A stretch of DNA of 64,000 bases, taken from Streptomyces avidinii (lineage in GTDB: Bacteria > Actinomycetota > Actinomycetes > Streptomycetales > Streptomycetaceae). The notes under the pieces were generated by a model. It had not been told where the DNA came from. It did no database searches and saw nothing but the letters and a program-made list of their open reading frames with translations. Below are positions 8,987-20,134 of this stretch, piece after piece. Each line of letters starts with the position of its first letter. Position 1 is the first letter of the stretch. A program made the translations under genes and the position numbers. Location of the stretch: positions 124,001 through 188,000 of the forward strand of contig NZ_BMVL01000003.1 in NCBI RefSeq assembly GCF_014650695.1, given 5' to 3'.

Positions 8987-9077
8987 CAGAGGATCTCCAC
9001 TGTCGGGTCCGGCGGGTCGGGCGGGTCCGGCGATTCGGGCAGGGCGGGGGGCGGGTACGGCGGGCGGCGGCAGCTGG

Positions 9078-11609
9078 TCAGAGCGCCCCGAGCTCGCCGA
9101 CCGAGGTGACGCGGATGACCGCCCGGCCCTCCTCGTCGGAGGCGGCCAGGTCCACCTCGGCGCTGATGCCCCAGCCATGGTCCCCGTTGGGGTCGGCGAA
9201 GGTCTGCCGGACGCGCCACAGGCCGTGCGCCGGGTCCTCCTCGATCTGCAGCAGCTTGGGGCCGCGCGCGTCGGGGCCCGTGCCCAGGTCGTCGTACTCG
9301 TCCCAGTACCCGTCCATGGCCTCGCCCCAGGCGTCCGCGTCCCAGCCGGACTCGGAGTCCAGCTCGCCCAGCACGTTGACGTGGTCCAGGGCGGCCAGCT
9401 CGACCCGGCGGAACATGGCGTTGCGGACCAGGACCCGGAAGGCGCGGGCGTTCGCGGTGACCGGCTTGACCTGGTCGGCCTTCTCCTGGGCCTGCTCCGC
9501 CGTCTCCACCTCCGGGTTCGCCAGCTGCTCCCACTCGTCGAGCAGGCTGGAGTCGACCTGGCGGACCAGTTCGCCGAGCCAGGCGATCAGGTCCTGGAGG
9601 TCCTCGGACTTGAGGTCGTCGGGGATGGTGTGGTCCAGCGCCTTGAACGCGCCGGCCAGGTAGCGCAGCACGATGCCCTCGGTACGGGCCAGCTCGTAGA
9701 AGGAGGTGAACTCGGTGAAGGTCATCGCGCGTTCGTACATGTCGCGGATGATCGACTTCGGGGAGACCGGGTGGTCGCGCACCCACGGGTGGCTCTTGGC
9801 GTACACGTCGTAGGCGTGGAAGAGCAGCTCTTCGAGCGGCTTGGGATAGGTGACGTCCTGGAGCCGCTCCATCCGCTCCTCGTACTCGATCCCGTCGGCC
9901 TTCATCTGGCCGACCTGGATACCGCGTTCCTTGTTCTGCTGGGCGGCCAGGATCTGGCGCGGGTCGTCGAGCGTGGACTCCACGACGGACACCATGTCCA
10001 GCGCGTAGGAGGGGGACTCCGGGTCCAGCAGGTCGAAGGAGGCCAGGGCGAAGGTGGAGAGCGGCTGGTTGAGCGCGAAGTCCTGCTGGAGGTCGACGGT
10101 GAGCCGGATGGTGCGGCCCTCCGCGTCCGGGGTGTCGAGCTTCTCGACCACACCGCCGTCCAGCAGCGAGCGGTAGATCGCGATGGCCCGGCGGATGTGC
10201 CGCAGCTGGGCCTTGCGGGGCTCGTGGTTGTCCTCCAGGAGGTGGCGCATCGCCTTGAAGGCGTCGCCCGGCCGGGCGATCACCGACAGCAGCATGATGT
10301 TGGTGACCTTGAAGCGCGAGGTCAGCGCCTCCGGGTCGGCGGCGATGAGCTTCTCGAAGGTGGTGTCCGACCAGGCCACGAAGCCCTCGGGGGCCTTCTT
10401 GCGCACCACCTTGCGGCGCTTCTTCGGGTCGTCGCCCGCCTTCGCGAGGGCCTTCTCGTTCTCGATGACGTGCTCGGGTGCCTGCGCGACCACGTACCCC
10501 GCGGTGTCGAAGCCGGCCCGGCCGGCGCGTCCGGCGATCTGGTGGAACTCGCGGGCGCGCAGCGTGCGCACCCGGTTGCCGTCGTACTTGGTGAGGGCGG
10601 TGAACAGCACCGTGCGGATCGGGACGTTGACGCCGACCCCGAGGGTGTCCGTACCGCAGATGACCTTCAGCAGGCCGGCCTGCGCGAGCTTCTCGACCAG
10701 GCGGCGGTACTTGGGCAGCATGCCGGCGTGGTGCACACCGATGCCGTGCCGGACGTAGCGGGAGAGGTTCTGGCCGAACTTGGTGGTGAAGCGGAAGTTG
10801 CCGATGAGGTCGGCGATCTTGTCCTTCTCCTCGCGCGTGCACATGTTGATGCTCATCAGCGACTGTGCCCGCTCGACCGCCTGGGCCTGCGTGAAGTGCA
10901 CGATGTAGACGGGGGCCTGCCGGGTCTCAAGCAGCTCGGTGATCGTGTCGGTGATCGGCGTCGTGACGTACTCGTACGAGAGCGGGACGGGCCGGGTCGC
11001 GGAACGGACCACCGAGGTGGGCCGCCCGGTGCGCCGGGTCAGGTCCTCCTCGAACCGCTTCATGTCGCCGAGGGTCGCCGACATCAGGATGAACTGTGCC
11101 TGCGGCAGCTCCAGCAGCGGGATCTGCCAGGCCCAGCCGCGGTCCGGCTCGGCATAGAAGTGGAACTCGTCCATCACGACCTGGCCGATGTCGGCGTGCC
11201 TGCCGTCGCGCAGGGCGATGGAGGCCAGCACCTCGGCGGTGCAGCAGATCACCGGGGCGTCCGCGTTCACGGAGGCGTCACCGGTCAGCATCCCGACGTT
11301 CTCGGTGCCGAAGAGCTTGCACAGGTCGAAGAACTTCTCCGACACCAGCGCCTTGATCGGGGCGGTGTAGAAGGTGACCTTGTCCTGGGCCAGGGCGGTG
11401 AAGTGCGCGCCGGCCGCGACCAGGCTCTTGCCGGAGCCGGTCGGGGTGGAAAGGATCACGTTCGCCCCGGAGACGACCTCGATCAGCGCCTCCTCCTGAG
11501 CCGGGTACAGGGTGATGCCCTGGTCCTCCGCCCACGAGGAGAAAGCCTCGAAGAGGGCGTCGGGGTCGGCGTTCGGCGGGAGCTGATCAATGAGGGTCAC
11601 ACCCCCCAT
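9078..11609 (-). CDS. Ski2-like DEAD/DEAH-box helicase with DUF3516 C-terminus
   Basis: An 843-residue superfamily 2 helicase. It has Walker A STPTGSGKSLVAAGA (about 54-68), motif Ia YTAPIKALVSEKF, motif II DEFHFYAEPDRGW (about 150-162), motif III MSATLGDM and motif VI QIAGRAGRAGFD (about 366-377). The DExH box is DEFH, as in the Ski2/Mtr4/HelY group. The C-terminal 450 residues correspond to the actinobacterial DUF3516 region. It probably unwinds RNA or structured nucleic acid. ATG 11609 or GTG 11600 are both possible starts. Confidence 0.93.
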   Translation of the reverse strand: MGGVTLIDQLPPNADPDALFEAFSSWAEDQGITLYPAQEEALIEVVSGANVILSTPTGSGKSLVAAGAHFTALAQDKVTFYTAPIKALVSEKFFDLCKLFGTENVGMLTGDASVNADAPVICCTAEVLASIALRDGRHADIGQVVMDEFHFYAEPDRGWAWQIPLLELPQAQFILMSATLGDMKRFEEDLTRRTGRPTSVVRSATRPVPLSYEYVTTPITDTITELLETRQAPVYIVHFTQAQAVERAQSLMSINMCTREEKDKIADLIGNFRFTTKFGQNLSRYVRHGIGVHHAGMLPKYRRLVEKLAQAGLLKVICGTDTLGVGVNVPIRTVLFTALTKYDGNRVRTLRAREFHQIAGRAGRAGFDTAGYVVAQAPEHVIENEKALAKAGDDPKKRRKVVRKKAPEGFVAWSDTTFEKLIAADPEALTSRFKVTNIMLLSVIARPGDAFKAMRHLLEDNHEPRKAQLRHIRRAIAIYRSLLDGGVVEKLDTPDAEGRTIRLTVDLQQDFALNQPLSTFALASFDLLDPESPSYALDMVSVVESTLDDPRQILAAQQNKERGIQVGQMKADGIEYEERMERLQDVTYPKPLEELLFHAYDVYAKSHPWVRDHPVSPKSIIRDMYERAMTFTEFTSFYELARTEGIVLRYLAGAFKALDHTIPDDLKSEDLQDLIAWLGELVRQVDSSLLDEWEQLANPEVETAEQAQEKADQVKPVTANARAFRVLVRNAMFRRVELAALDHVNVLGELDSESGWDADAWGEAMDGYWDEYDDLGTGPDARGPKLLQIEEDPAHGLWRVRQTFADPNGDHGWGISAEVDLAASDEEGRAVIRVTSVGELGAL

Positions 11610-11744
11610 CTTGCCTGGCTTCCCCCCGGATCAGGGAACCGGCGGACGGAATGAAGATCACCGACGGTACGCTGTGCCGTCGATGCGGCCCGAACGAAAC
11701 AGTCGACCGGGCCCGAACACACACCAGCGGGGCGGGAAACGACC

Positions 11745-12536
11745 ATGATGGGTCCGGCGCACTCACTGTCCGGGGCAACGGCCTGGCTGGGGGTGGGCGC
11801 GGCCACCGCGGCCGCCGGACACCCCATGCCCTGGCCCGTCCTCGTCGTCGGCGCGCTGATCTGCGCCGGGGCGGCCCTCGCCCCCGACCTGGACCACAAG
11901 TCGGCGACGATCTCCCGCGCCTTCGGCCCCCTCTCCAAGGGGCTGTGCGAGGTGGTCGACAAGATCTCCTACGCCGTATACAAGGGGACCCGCTCCAAGA
12001 AGGACGCCCGCCGTACCGGCGGCCACCGCACCCTGACGCACACCTGGCTCTGGGCCGTCCTGATCGGCGGCGGCGCCTCCGTGCTCGCCGTCACCGCCGA
12101 GCGCTGGGGCGTGCTCGCGCTGCTCTTCGTGCACCTGGTGCTGGCGGTGGAGGGCCTGCTGTGGCGGGCGGCCCGGATGTCCAGCGACGTCCTGGTCTGG
12201 CTGCTCGGCGCGACCAGCGCGTGGATCCTGGCCGGGGTGCTGGACCAGCCCGGCAACGGTGCGAACTGGCTGTTCACCGGAGCGGGCCAGGAATACCTCT
12301 GGCTCGGCCTGCCGATCGTGCTCGGGGCCCTGGTCCACGACATCGGCGACGCCCTCACCGTATCCGGCTGCCCGGTCCTGTGGCCGCTGCCGATCGCCGG
12401 CAAGCGCTGGTACCCGATCGGCCCGCCGAAGGCGATGCGTTTCCGCGCCGGCAGCTGGGTGGAGCTCAAGGTCCTGATGCCGGTCTTCATCCTGCTGGGA
12501 GGCTTCGGGGGCGCCTCGGCCCTCGGCTTCATCTGA
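11745..12536 (+). CDS. YdjM-type membrane-bound metal-dependent hydrolase
   Basis: A 263-residue membrane protein of the DUF457/YdjM family. The N-terminal GPAHSLSGATAWLGVG and AALAPDLDHKSATISRAFGP carry the conserved His and Asp-x-Asp-His metal-binding set. They are followed by GGHRTLTHTWLW (about 86-97) and LVHDIGDALTVSGCPVLWPL. At least five hydrophobic helices are visible. Members are presumed inner-membrane metal hydrolases; the substrate is unknown. It is divergent from the helicase gene and convergent with the ABC exporter. Confidence 0.88.
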   Translation: MMGPAHSLSGATAWLGVGAATAAAGHPMPWPVLVVGALICAGAALAPDLDHKSATISRAFGPLSKGLCEVVDKISYAVYKGTRSKKDARRTGGHRTLTHTWLWAVLIGGGASVLAVTAERWGVLALLFVHLVLAVEGLLWRAARMSSDVLVWLLGATSAWILAGVLDQPGNGANWLFTGAGQEYLWLGLPIVLGALVHDIGDALTVSGCPVLWPLPIAGKRWYPIGPPKAMRFRAGSWVELKVLMPVFILLGGFGGASALGFI

Positions 12537-12596
12537 GACACAGCCGGGTCGCCCCCTGCCACCGGGGCACCTGGGCACCCGGGCGCCGCGCAGGAC

Positions 12597-12627
12597 GCGG
12601 CGGGCGGGACCAGGTCCCACCCGCCGC
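12597..12627. terminator. bidirectional hairpin terminator
   Basis: A 15-base inverted repeat with one mismatch: GCGGCGGGCGGGACC (12597-12611) faces GGTCCCACCCGCCGC (12613-12627). It lies between the convergent stops at 12536 and 12664. There is no long T-run, as is normal in Streptomyces. Confidence 0.65.
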
Positions 12628-12663
12628 CCTTCGCTCGGCGCTCTCCGATCACGCGCGCCCGGC

Positions 12664-14445
12664 TCAGCCGTGCCAGGACCGCCACAGGGCCGCGTACGCC
12701 CCGTCGGCCGCGACCAGCTCGTCGTGCGAGCCGAGTTCGCTGATCCGGCCGCCCTCGACCACCGCGATCACATCCGCGTCGTGCGCGGTGTGCAGACGGT
12801 GGGCGATGGCGATGACGGTACGGCCGTCCAGCACCCGGGCCAGCGAGCGCTCCAGGTGGCGAGCCGCGCGCGGGTCCAGCAGCGAGGTGGCCTCGTCGAG
12901 CACCAGCGTGTGCGGGTCCGCCAGCACCAGCCGGGCCAGCGCGATCTGCTGGGCCTGCGCCGGGGTCAGGGCCGTGCCGCCGGAACCGACCTCCGTGTCC
13001 AGCCCGGCACCCATGGCCCGGGCCCAGCCGTCGGCGTCCACCGCGCCCAGCGCCGCCCACAGCTCGGCGTCGCCGGCGCCCGTCCGCGCGAGGCGGAGGT
13101 TGTCCCGCAGCGTGCCCACGAAAACGTGGTGCTCCTGGTTGACCAGGGCCACGTGTTCGCGCACCCGCTCCGCGGGCATCCGCGACAGCCGCGCCCCACC
13201 GAGGGTGACCTCGCCGGTCCGCGGGGCGTAGATCCCCGCGAGCAGCCGTCCCAGGGTGGACTTGCCCGCCCCCGAAGGCCCGACCAGAGCCATCCGGGTG
13301 CCCGGCGGCACGGACATCGACACCTGGTGCAGGACGTCCACGCCCTCCCGGTAGCCGAAGTGGACCTCCTGCGCCCGCACGTCCCGACCCTCGGGCGCCA
13401 CCTTCGCGTCCCCCGCGTCCGGTTCGATTTCCCGCACGCCCACCAGGCGCCCCAGCGAGACCTGGGCGACCTGCAGTTCGTCGTACCAGCGCAGGATCAG
13501 ACCGATCGGGTCGACCAGCATCTGAGCCAGCAGCGCACCCGTGGTCAGCTGCCCGACCGACATCCAGTCCTGCAGCACGCAGAAGCCGCCGATGAGCAGC
13601 ACCGAGCCGAGGATCGTCACGAAGGTGACGTTGATGACGGGGAAGAGCACCGTCCGCAGGAAGAGCGTGTACCGCTCCCACGCGACCCACTGCGAGATGC
13701 GCCGCTCCGACAGCGCGATCCGCTCCGGCCCGAGGCGGTGCGCCTCGACCGTGCGTCCCGCGTCCACCGTCTCGGTGAGCACGGCCGCGACCGCCGCATA
13801 GCCGGCCGCCTCCGAGCGGTACGCCGACGGCGCCCGCCGGAAGTACCAGCGGCAGCCGATCACCAGTACCGGCAGCGCCACCAGCGCGGCCAGCGCCAGC
13901 GGCGGCGCGGTCACCGCGAGCGCCCCGAACAGCAGGCCCGCCCACACCACGCCGATGGCCAGCTGCGGCACGGCCTGGCGCATGGCGTTCGCCAGCCGGT
14001 CGATGTCGGTGGTGATCCGCGACAGCAGATCACCGGTACCGGCCCGCTCCAGCACGCCCGGCGGCAGGCCGACCGACCGCACCAGGAAGTCCTCGCGCAG
14101 ATCGGCCAGCATCTCCTCGCCCAGCATCGCCCCGCGCAGCCGGACCAGCCGGACGAAGAACGTCTGGACGGCCAGCGCCAGCGCGAAGAGCAGTGCCACG
14201 CGCCCCAAATGCAGCTCGCGCGCCCCCGCCGAGAGATCGTCCACGATCCGGCCCAGCAGGTAGGGGCCGACCATGGAGGCGATCACCGCGGCCGCGTTCA
14301 CACTCACCAGCACCACGAAGGCCCGCCGGTGGCGCCGGAACAGGCCGCGCACATAGCCCCGTACGGTCGCCGACGTGCCCACGGGCAGGGTCGCGGCCGA
14401 CTCGGGGGCCGCCGGATCGTATTTCGGCGGCGCCACGCCGATCAT
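12664..14445 (-). CDS. heterodimeric ABC exporter, subunit with intact Walker A and degenerate signature
   Basis: A 593-residue fused permease/ATPase with six membrane helices (about 35-320) and a nucleotide-binding domain. Walker A is [12 protein letters not shown] (about 377-388), Walker [13 protein letters not shown] keeps the catalytic Glu, and the H-loop His is present (IAIAHRLH). The ABC signature is LTPAQAQQ instead of LSGGQ. It overlaps the preceding ABC gene by four bases (ATGA), so the two are translationally coupled half-transporters. Together they form one canonical and one degenerate ATP site. The substrate is unknown. Confidence 0.92.
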   Translation of the reverse strand: MIGVAPPKYDPAAPESAATLPVGTSATVRGYVRGLFRRHRRAFVVLVSVNAAAVIASMVGPYLLGRIVDDLSAGARELHLGRVALLFALALAVQTFFVRLVRLRGAMLGEEMLADLREDFLVRSVGLPPGVLERAGTGDLLSRITTDIDRLANAMRQAVPQLAIGVVWAGLLFGALAVTAPPLALAALVALPVLVIGCRWYFRRAPSAYRSEAAGYAAVAAVLTETVDAGRTVEAHRLGPERIALSERRISQWVAWERYTLFLRTVLFPVINVTFVTILGSVLLIGGFCVLQDWMSVGQLTTGALLAQMLVDPIGLILRWYDELQVAQVSLGRLVGVREIEPDAGDAKVAPEGRDVRAQEVHFGYREGVDVLHQVSMSVPPGTRMALVGPSGAGKSTLGRLLAGIYAPRTGEVTLGGARLSRMPAERVREHVALVNQEHHVFVGTLRDNLRLARTGAGDAELWAALGAVDADGWARAMGAGLDTEVGSGGTALTPAQAQQIALARLVLADPHTLVLDEATSLLDPRAARHLERSLARVLDGRTVIAIAHRLHTAHDADVIAVVEGGRISELGSHDELVAADGAYAALWRSWHG

Positions 14446-16373
14446 GCGGATTCCTCGATCTCTGTGAGTGCTTCTGCCAGCTCTGTCAGTTCCAGCCCGC
14501 CGAGCCGCTGCTCCTCGTCGGTCTCGCGGGTGACCACGGCCCGGTAGCGCGGTTCGCCGTGGAGCAGCTCCCGGTGGGTACCGACCGCCGCCACTGTGTC
14601 CCCGTCGATGAGCACGACCCGGTCCGCCCGGTCCAGCAGCAGCGGCGAGGACGCCAGTACCACCGTGGTCCGTCCGGCACGCAGGGCCGCGATGCCGTCC
14701 GCGATCCGTGCCTCGGTGTGCGAGTCGACCGCGGAGGTCGGTTCGTCGAGCACCAGCACCTCCGGGTCGGTGACCAGCGACCGGGCCAGCGCCAGACGCT
14801 GGCGCTGGCCGCCCGACAGGGACCGGCCGCGTTCGGTGATCCGGGCGTCCATCGGGTCCTCGGTCCCGTCCGGCGCCGACTGCAGCAGCGCGTCCAGAAC
14901 GTCCGCGCACTGAGCTGCGCCCAACGCGGCGGTCGGGTCGACCGCTGCGGAGGCCGGTACGTCGAACAGCTCCCGCAGGGTCCCGGACAGCAGGACCGGA
15001 TCCTTGTCCTGTACGAGCACCAGGGTGCGCGCGGTGTCCAGTTCGAGCTCGTCCAGTGCGACCCCGCCGAGGAGCACGGACGGGGCCGGAGCCGGGTCGG
15101 ACCCCGCTCCCGCCGCAGCTCCCGCCGCCGCTTCCGCCTCGGCTCCGGCTTCGTCCCCCGTCCCGGCGTCCCCCGTCCCGGCGTCCGCCGCCGGGGCCAC
15201 GTCCATCGGGTGGCCGCCGAGTCGTTCGGCGAGCCGCCCCGCCAGGTCCGGGTCCCCGCACACGACGGCGGTGAACCGGCCCGCGGGGGCCAGCAGTCCG
15301 GTCTGCGGGTCGTACAGGTCCCCGCCCGGGGCCGGTGCCTTCACCGGTTCGCACCGCGCAGGATGCTCGGCGGCGTCCGTCCGGGTCAGCGACAGCACCC
15401 GGGCGGCGCGCTTGGCGGAGGGCCGAGAGAAGGAGTACGCCATGGCGATCTCCTCGAAGTGCCGTAGGGGATAGAGCAGGGTGGCCACCGCGCTGAACGC
15501 GGCGACGAGTTCACCCACCGCGATGCGTCCCTCGGAGACGAGCGTGGCGCCGTACCAGACCACCGTGATCATCAGCGCGCCCGGGAGCACCACCTGGATC
15601 GCTGAGATCAGCGCCCACATCCGCGCGCTGCGCACGGCAGCTTTGCGGACCTCCTGCGAAGCCTCGCGGTAGCGCCCGAGGAACAGCTCCTCACCGCCGA
15701 TGCCGCGCAGCACGCGCAGGCCCGCGACGGTGTCGGAGGCCAGCTCCGTGGCTTTGCCCGCCTTCTCCCGCTGAATGTCGGCGCGCTTGGTCGCACGCGG
15801 CAGCAGCGGCAGCGAGGCCAGAGCGATCAGCGGGACGCCGACGGCCACGACCACCCCGAGGTCGGGGGCGAAGAACAGCAGGCCCACGCAGACCAGGACG
15901 ACGGAGAACACGGCCGCGAGGAAACGCGAAACCGCCTCGACGAACCATCCGATCTTCTCCACGTCTCCCGTGGACACCGCGACCACTTCGCCCGCCGCGA
16001 CCCGCCGGGTGAGCGCGGAGCCCAGCTCCGCCGTCTTGCGCGCGAGGAGCTGCTGCACGCGCGCCGCGGCGGTGATCCAGTTGGTGACGGCCGTGCGGTG
16101 GAGCATGGCGTCGCCGACCGAGATGGCGACGCCGATGACCAGGAGCAGTGCGCCGACGAGCAGCAGCCGGTTCGGCTCGCGGTCGACGACCGCGTCGACC
16201 CCGAGGCCCACGGCGTAGGGCAGTCCGGCGATGCCGGAGAAGTGCAGCATCCCCCAGCACAGGCTCTTGAGCTGTCCGCCGAGTTGACCGCGCCCCAGCC
16301 ACAGCAGGAACCGGGGGCCGGAACGAGCGTCGGGTACCCCTGGATCCGGATACGGAAGATCGCTGATCTGCAT
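14442..16373 (-). CDS. heterodimeric ABC exporter, subunit with degenerate Walker A and intact LSGGQ
   Basis: A 643-residue permease/ATPase. The membrane domain spans about residues 40-330. The Walker A position reads [20 protein letters not shown] with no GKS/T, and is followed by an unusual Ala/Gly/Asp/Glu-rich insertion of about 40 residues. The signature [18 protein letters not shown] and Walker [13 protein letters not shown] are intact, but the H-loop His is replaced (VVLASSPLL). It pairs with the downstream subunit. I chose the ATG at 16373 ([12 protein letters not shown]); a longer in-frame extension to 16523 exists but does not look coding. Confidence 0.9.
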   Translation of the reverse strand: MQISDLPYPDPGVPDARSGPRFLLWLGRGQLGGQLKSLCWGMLHFSGIAGLPYAVGLGVDAVVDREPNRLLLVGALLLVIGVAISVGDAMLHRTAVTNWITAAARVQQLLARKTAELGSALTRRVAAGEVVAVSTGDVEKIGWFVEAVSRFLAAVFSVVLVCVGLLFFAPDLGVVVAVGVPLIALASLPLLPRATKRADIQREKAGKATELASDTVAGLRVLRGIGGEELFLGRYREASQEVRKAAVRSARMWALISAIQVVLPGALMITVVWYGATLVSEGRIAVGELVAAFSAVATLLYPLRHFEEIAMAYSFSRPSAKRAARVLSLTRTDAAEHPARCEPVKAPAPGGDLYDPQTGLLAPAGRFTAVVCGDPDLAGRLAERLGGHPMDVAPAADAGTGDAGTGDEAGAEAEAAAGAAAGAGSDPAPAPSVLLGGVALDELELDTARTLVLVQDKDPVLLSGTLRELFDVPASAAVDPTAALGAAQCADVLDALLQSAPDGTEDPMDARITERGRSLSGGQRQRLALARSLVTDPEVLVLDEPTSAVDSHTEARIADGIAALRAGRTTVVLASSPLLLDRADRVVLIDGDTVAAVGTHRELLHGEPRYRAVVTRETDEEQRLGGLELTELAEALTEIEESA

Positions 16374-16533
16374 GACGCCCCATGACTGGTCGAGTGGTCC
16401 AAACCGTGCAAGGTTCGCCTTCCGGACCCGTGCCGGGCAATCGATTTTCCGGGGACCGAGTATTGCGGCCAGCAGGTTTGCGGCGCGGTGCGACAACGTG
16501 GTCCCAGGTCGCGGGGGTTGCACGCCCCGGCGC

Positions 16534-19470
16534 TCACGGACGGGTGGCGTGCTCCAGTTCGAGCAGGGCCGAATAGTAACTGCGGCCCGTCGCCCGGTCC
16601 ATGCCGACCTCGCACATCCGGTTCGCCGACAGGTGCGCGTCGAAGGGCCGCGCGGTCACCTCCGCAGCCTCGCGCTCCGTCGCCGAGGCCGTCAGCTCCG
16701 GGTGCAGCATCCCCCGGTCGCCCGCGAAGGCGCAGCAGCCCGCGTCCTCGGGGACCACCACCTCATCGGCGCACGCCTCGGCGACCGCGCGCAGCCGGTC
16801 CTCGTCGCCCAGGTGCCGCATCGAACAGGTGGGGTGGAGCACGGCCGACCCCACCGTTCGCCGGACCTCCAGGTGCGGCAGCAGCTCCTCGGCGGCCCAC
16901 ACGATCGAGTCGAGGACCCGCAGCTCCCCGTGGAGGGCCCGGTTCTCCGCGGTCAGGTACGGGACGACCTCGCGCGCGATGCCCAGCGTGCAGGAGGAGG
17001 CGTCGACGACCAGCGGCAGCCGCCCGCCGGCCGTCCAGCCCCAGGCCGCCTCGACGATCCGGTTGGCCATCACCCGGGCGCCGGCCTCGTAGCCCTTGGA
17101 GTGCCAGATCGTCGCGCAGCAGGTGCCGCCGAGGTCGCCGGGGATCCAGACGGGCCGCCCGGCCCGCTCCGACACGGCCACCACGGCCTCCGGCAGGGAG
17201 GGCCCGGACCGGCCCTCGGGACCGCCGAAGATCCGGTTGACGCAGGCCGGGTAGTAGACGGCCGCGGCGCCCACCCTCCGGGTCGCCGGCAGGTGCCGCG
17301 CGGCGGCGCCCGGGAGGCGCGCCGGCCACTGCGGAACCAGGTCGGGACGTACGGCCCTGCGCGCGGCCCCGGTCACCGCCGCCAGCAGCCGGTCGCCGAC
17401 CCGGAACGGGATCCGGTCGGCGGCGGCCACGGCGAGGCGGGCGGCGGACGCGGCGGCCCCGAACCGCCGCGCGGCCAGCGCGGCGGCGGCCTCCTCGCGC
17501 GGGCCGTGCCGACGGTGGCGGAAGTCCTCCATCAGCGCCCCGGTGTCGATGCCGACGGGGCAGGCGAGCCGGCAGGTGGAGTCGGCCGCGCAGGTGTCCA
17601 CCGCGTCGTAGCCGTAGGCGGCGAGCAGTCCGTCCAGTACGGCGGATCCGGGCTGCTGACGCAGCATCTCGCGGCGCAGCACGATCCGCTGGCGCGGAGT
17701 GGTCGTCAGGTCCTCACTGGGGCAGGTCGGTTCGCAGAAGCCGCACTCGATGCAGGGGTCGACCACCGCCTCCACCTGGGGAATCGTCTTCAGCCCGCGC
17801 AGATGGGCCCGTGGGTCGCGGTCGAGGAGCACACGCGGGGCGAGTACCCCCTCCGGGTCGACGAGCCGCTTGGTCCGCCACATCAGCCCGGTGGCGACGG
17901 GCCCCCATTCCAGTTCCAGGAAGGGGGCCATGTTCCGGCCCGTGGAGTGCTCGGCCTTCAGGGAGCCGTCGAACCGCTCCACGGTGAGCCGGCAGAAGGC
18001 CTCCATGAAGGCCCCGTACCGCTCGACGTCGGCCGGGTCTGCGGCGTCGAAGGCGAGCATGAAATGCAGGTTGCCGTGGGCCGCGTGACCGGCGACGGCC
18101 GCGTCGAAGCCGTGCTCCGCCTGGAGTGCGAGGAGCGCCTCGCAGGCCTCGGCCAGCCGGGACGGCGGCACTGCGAAGTCCTCGGTGATCAGGGTGGTGC
18201 CCCGGGCGCGGGCGCCGCCGACGGCGGTGACGAAGGCCTTGCGGGCCCGCCAGTATCCCCCGACGGTCCTCGGGTCGCTGGTGAAGGCGTTGGTGACCGA
18301 AGGCACCGGGGCGACCAGGTCGAGCCCGCCGAGGACCCGGGCGGCCCGTTCCGCGCAGGCGTCCCGGCCGGCCGGGTCCGGCGCCCGGAACTCCACGAGC
18401 AGGGCCGTGGTCGGCCGGGGCAGGTCCGCCCAGTCGGCGGGCACCCCCGGGACGCTGACCGAGGCGCGCAGGGTGTTGCCGTCCATCAGCTCGACGGCGA
18501 CGGCTCCCGCCGCGTTGAACAGGGGCACCGCGGCGGCCGCCGCGGGCAGCGAGGGGAAGAACAGCAGGGCGGTGCAGAGTTCGCGGTCCAGCGCAAGGGT
18601 GTCGAAGACGACCTCGGAGATGAAGCCGAGGGTGCCTTCCGAGCCGACCATGAGCCCCCGCAGGATCTCGACGGGGGTGTTGCCGTCCAGGTAGGCGTCG
18701 AGGCGGTAGCCGGTGGTGTTCTTGATCTCGTACTTGGCCCGGATCCGGGCGACCAGCGCCGGATCCGCCTCGATCTCCCGCTTGATCTCCATCAGCCCGT
18801 GGCACAGGGCCGGTTCGGCGCGCGCCAGCTCCTCGTCGGCGAGCGGGTCGGCGGTGTCCACGACGGTGCCGCCGGGCAGCACGAAGGTGAGGGAGGAGAG
18901 CGTGCGGTAGGAGTTCCGGGTGGTGCCGGCCGTCATCCCGGACGCGTTGTTGGCGACGACCCCGCCGAGCGTGCAGGCGAGGGCGCTCGCCGGGTCGGGG
19001 CCGAGGATCCGGCCGTGGCGGGCGAGGGCGGCATTGGCCCGGGCCACGGTGGTACCGGGCCTGATCCGGGCCCGCCGGCCCTCCTCCAGCACCTCGATCC
19101 CGGCCCAGTGGCGGCGTACGTCGACCAGGATGTCCTCGCCCTGGGCCTGGCCGTTGAGGGAGGTCCCGGCGGCCCGGAAGACGACCTCGCGCTGTCGGCC
19201 GTGGGCGTACGAGAGCACCGCGGAGACGTCGTCGAGGTCCTCGGCGATCACCACGACCTGGGGCACGAAGCGGTAGGGGGAGGCGTCGGAGGCGTAGCGG
19301 ACCAGGTCGGAGACCTTCCACAGCACCTTCTGGGGGCCGAGCAGCTCGGCCAGCTCGGTGCGCAGCGGCTCCGGCGTGCCGGCGGCCCGGTGCCCCGGGA
19401 CCCGGTCGGGGGCGGGGCCGCCGATGGTGCGGGGGCGCAGGGCGCCCGGCTCCGGTTCCAGCAGCGGCAT
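16534..19470 (-). CDS. fused FAD-linked oxidase / Fe-S (CCG) oxidoreductase, D-lactate dehydrogenase-like
   Basis: A 978-residue fusion. The N-terminal FAD-binding domain (about 60-280) has [20 protein letters not shown] and [13 protein letters not shown] GlcD/DLD C-terminal oxidase domain (about 290-540) has [10 protein letters not shown] and [17 protein letters not shown] [4Fe-4S] region follows with [12 protein letters not shown] (about 571) and CRLACPVG (about 630). CCG-type cysteine motifs come last: [10 protein letters not shown] (about 780), HPTCSMRH and [11 protein letters not shown] (about 910). Such proteins oxidise D-2-hydroxyacids such as D-lactate and pass electrons to the membrane quinone pool. 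The start at 19470 has a GAGGGG box. It is on the same strand as, and downstream of, the MarR gene. Confidence 0.92.
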   Translation of the reverse strand: MPLLEPEPGALRPRTIGGPAPDRVPGHRAAGTPEPLRTELAELLGPQKVLWKVSDLVRYASDASPYRFVPQVVVIAEDLDDVSAVLSYAHGRQREVVFRAAGTSLNGQAQGEDILVDVRRHWAGIEVLEEGRRARIRPGTTVARANAALARHGRILGPDPASALACTLGGVVANNASGMTAGTTRNSYRTLSSLTFVLPGGTVVDTADPLADEELARAEPALCHGLMEIKREIEADPALVARIRAKYEIKNTTGYRLDAYLDGNTPVEILRGLMVGSEGTLGFISEVVFDTLALDRELCTALLFFPSLPAAAAAVPLFNAAGAVAVELMDGNTLRASVSVPGVPADWADLPRPTTALLVEFRAPDPAGRDACAERAARVLGGLDLVAPVPSVTNAFTSDPRTVGGYWRARKAFVTAVGGARARGTTLITEDFAVPPSRLAEACEALLALQAEHGFDAAVAGHAAHGNLHFMLAFDAADPADVERYGAFMEAFCRLTVERFDGSLKAEHSTGRNMAPFLELEWGPVATGLMWRTKRLVDPEGVLAPRVLLDRDPRAHLRGLKTIPQVEAVVDPCIECGFCEPTCPSEDLTTTPRQRIVLRREMLRQQPGSAVLDGLLAAYGYDAVDTCAADSTCRLACPVGIDTGALMEDFRHRRHGPREEAAAALAARRFGAAASAARLAVAAADRIPFRVGDRLLAAVTGAARRAVRPDLVPQWPARLPGAAARHLPATRRVGAAAVYYPACVNRIFGGPEGRSGPSLPEAVVAVSERAGRPVWIPGDLGGTCCATIWHSKGYEAGARVMANRIVEAAWGWTAGGRLPLVVDASSCTLGIAREVVPYLTAENRALHGELRVLDSIVWAAEELLPHLEVRRTVGSAVLHPTCSMRHLGDEDRLRAVAEACADEVVVPEDAGCCAFAGDRGMLHPELTASATEREAAEVTARPFDAHLSANRMCEVGMDRATGRSYYSALLELEHATRP

Positions 19471-19511
19471 GTGCGGCCCCTCGCGTCGTCCCGGCCCACG
19501 GGCGGACCGTT

Positions 19512-19964
19512 TCAGCAGGCGTGCTCCGCCGGGGCGTCCGACAGGGCGTTCAGCAGACCGCCGAGCACCTCGCGCTGGTCGGGGGTCAACGGAGCCAGGA
19601 TCTCCTCCGCGGCGTCGGTCCGCGCGTTGCGCAGACGGCGCAGCGTGGCGCGGCCGGTGTCGGTGAGCTCGATCCGGATCACGCGGCGGTTCGCGGGGTC
19701 GGGCGCGCGCCGTACGCACCCGGCCGCCTCCAGGCCGTCCACGAGGGTGGTCACTGCCCGGGGGACGACTTCGAGGCGGGTGGCCAGATCCGCCATCCGG
19801 GGTGCCTGCTCGCCCTCGTAGTGCGAGACGAGGCGCAGCAAACGACTCTGGGCGGGAGTGATTCCGAGCGGCACCATGTGGCGCTTCTGGATCCGGTGGA
19901 GCCTGCGCGTCAGGCGCAGAAGCTGTTCGGCGAGGAGGCGATCGCTGTCGGAGGCGGAGCTCAT
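19512..19964 (-). CDS. MarR-family transcriptional regulator
   Basis: A 150-residue winged-helix repressor-type protein. The dimerisation helix is followed by ITPAQSRLLRLVSHYEGEQA and a recognition helix in MADLATRLEVVPRAVTTLVD (about 57-76). A wing then follows with RRAPDPANRRVIRIELTDTG. It is divergent from an ABC exporter, a common arrangement in which MarR represses the exporter until a ligand binds. A perfect inverted repeat lies in the intergenic region and probably is its operator. Confidence 0.92.
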   Translation of the reverse strand: MSSASDSDRLLAEQLLRLTRRLHRIQKRHMVPLGITPAQSRLLRLVSHYEGEQAPRMADLATRLEVVPRAVTTLVDGLEAAGCVRRAPDPANRRVIRIELTDTGRATLRRLRNARTDAAEEILAPLTPDQREVLGGLLNALSDAPAEHAC

Positions 19965-19991
19965 GCGGGAACAATATCAGGATGCGGTTCA

Positions 19992-20021
19992 TTGTGAGCA
20001 TAGGTAACAATGACCTATGCT
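19992..20021 (+). promoter_or_regulatory. MarR operator overlapping exporter promoter
   Basis: A perfect 9-base inverted repeat, AGCATAGGT (19997-20005) and ACCTATGCT (20013-20021), is separated by 7 bases. A nested second pair CATTGT / ACAATG overlaps it. A plausible plus-strand promoter coincides with it: TTGTGA at 19992-19997, 18 bases, TATGCT at 20016-20021. Binding here could therefore block transcription of the exporter, and the site lies only about 30 bases from the MarR start. Confidence 0.7.
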
Positions 20022-20134
20022 CCAATGGCCCCGCCTTGCCGAAGGGGACCTCAGTGCAGACACAGGCCGACCAGATGCCCGACCTCCGACGACTGATACC
20101 TGACCTCTGACTCCCGACCCCCGAGAGGGTGCCC

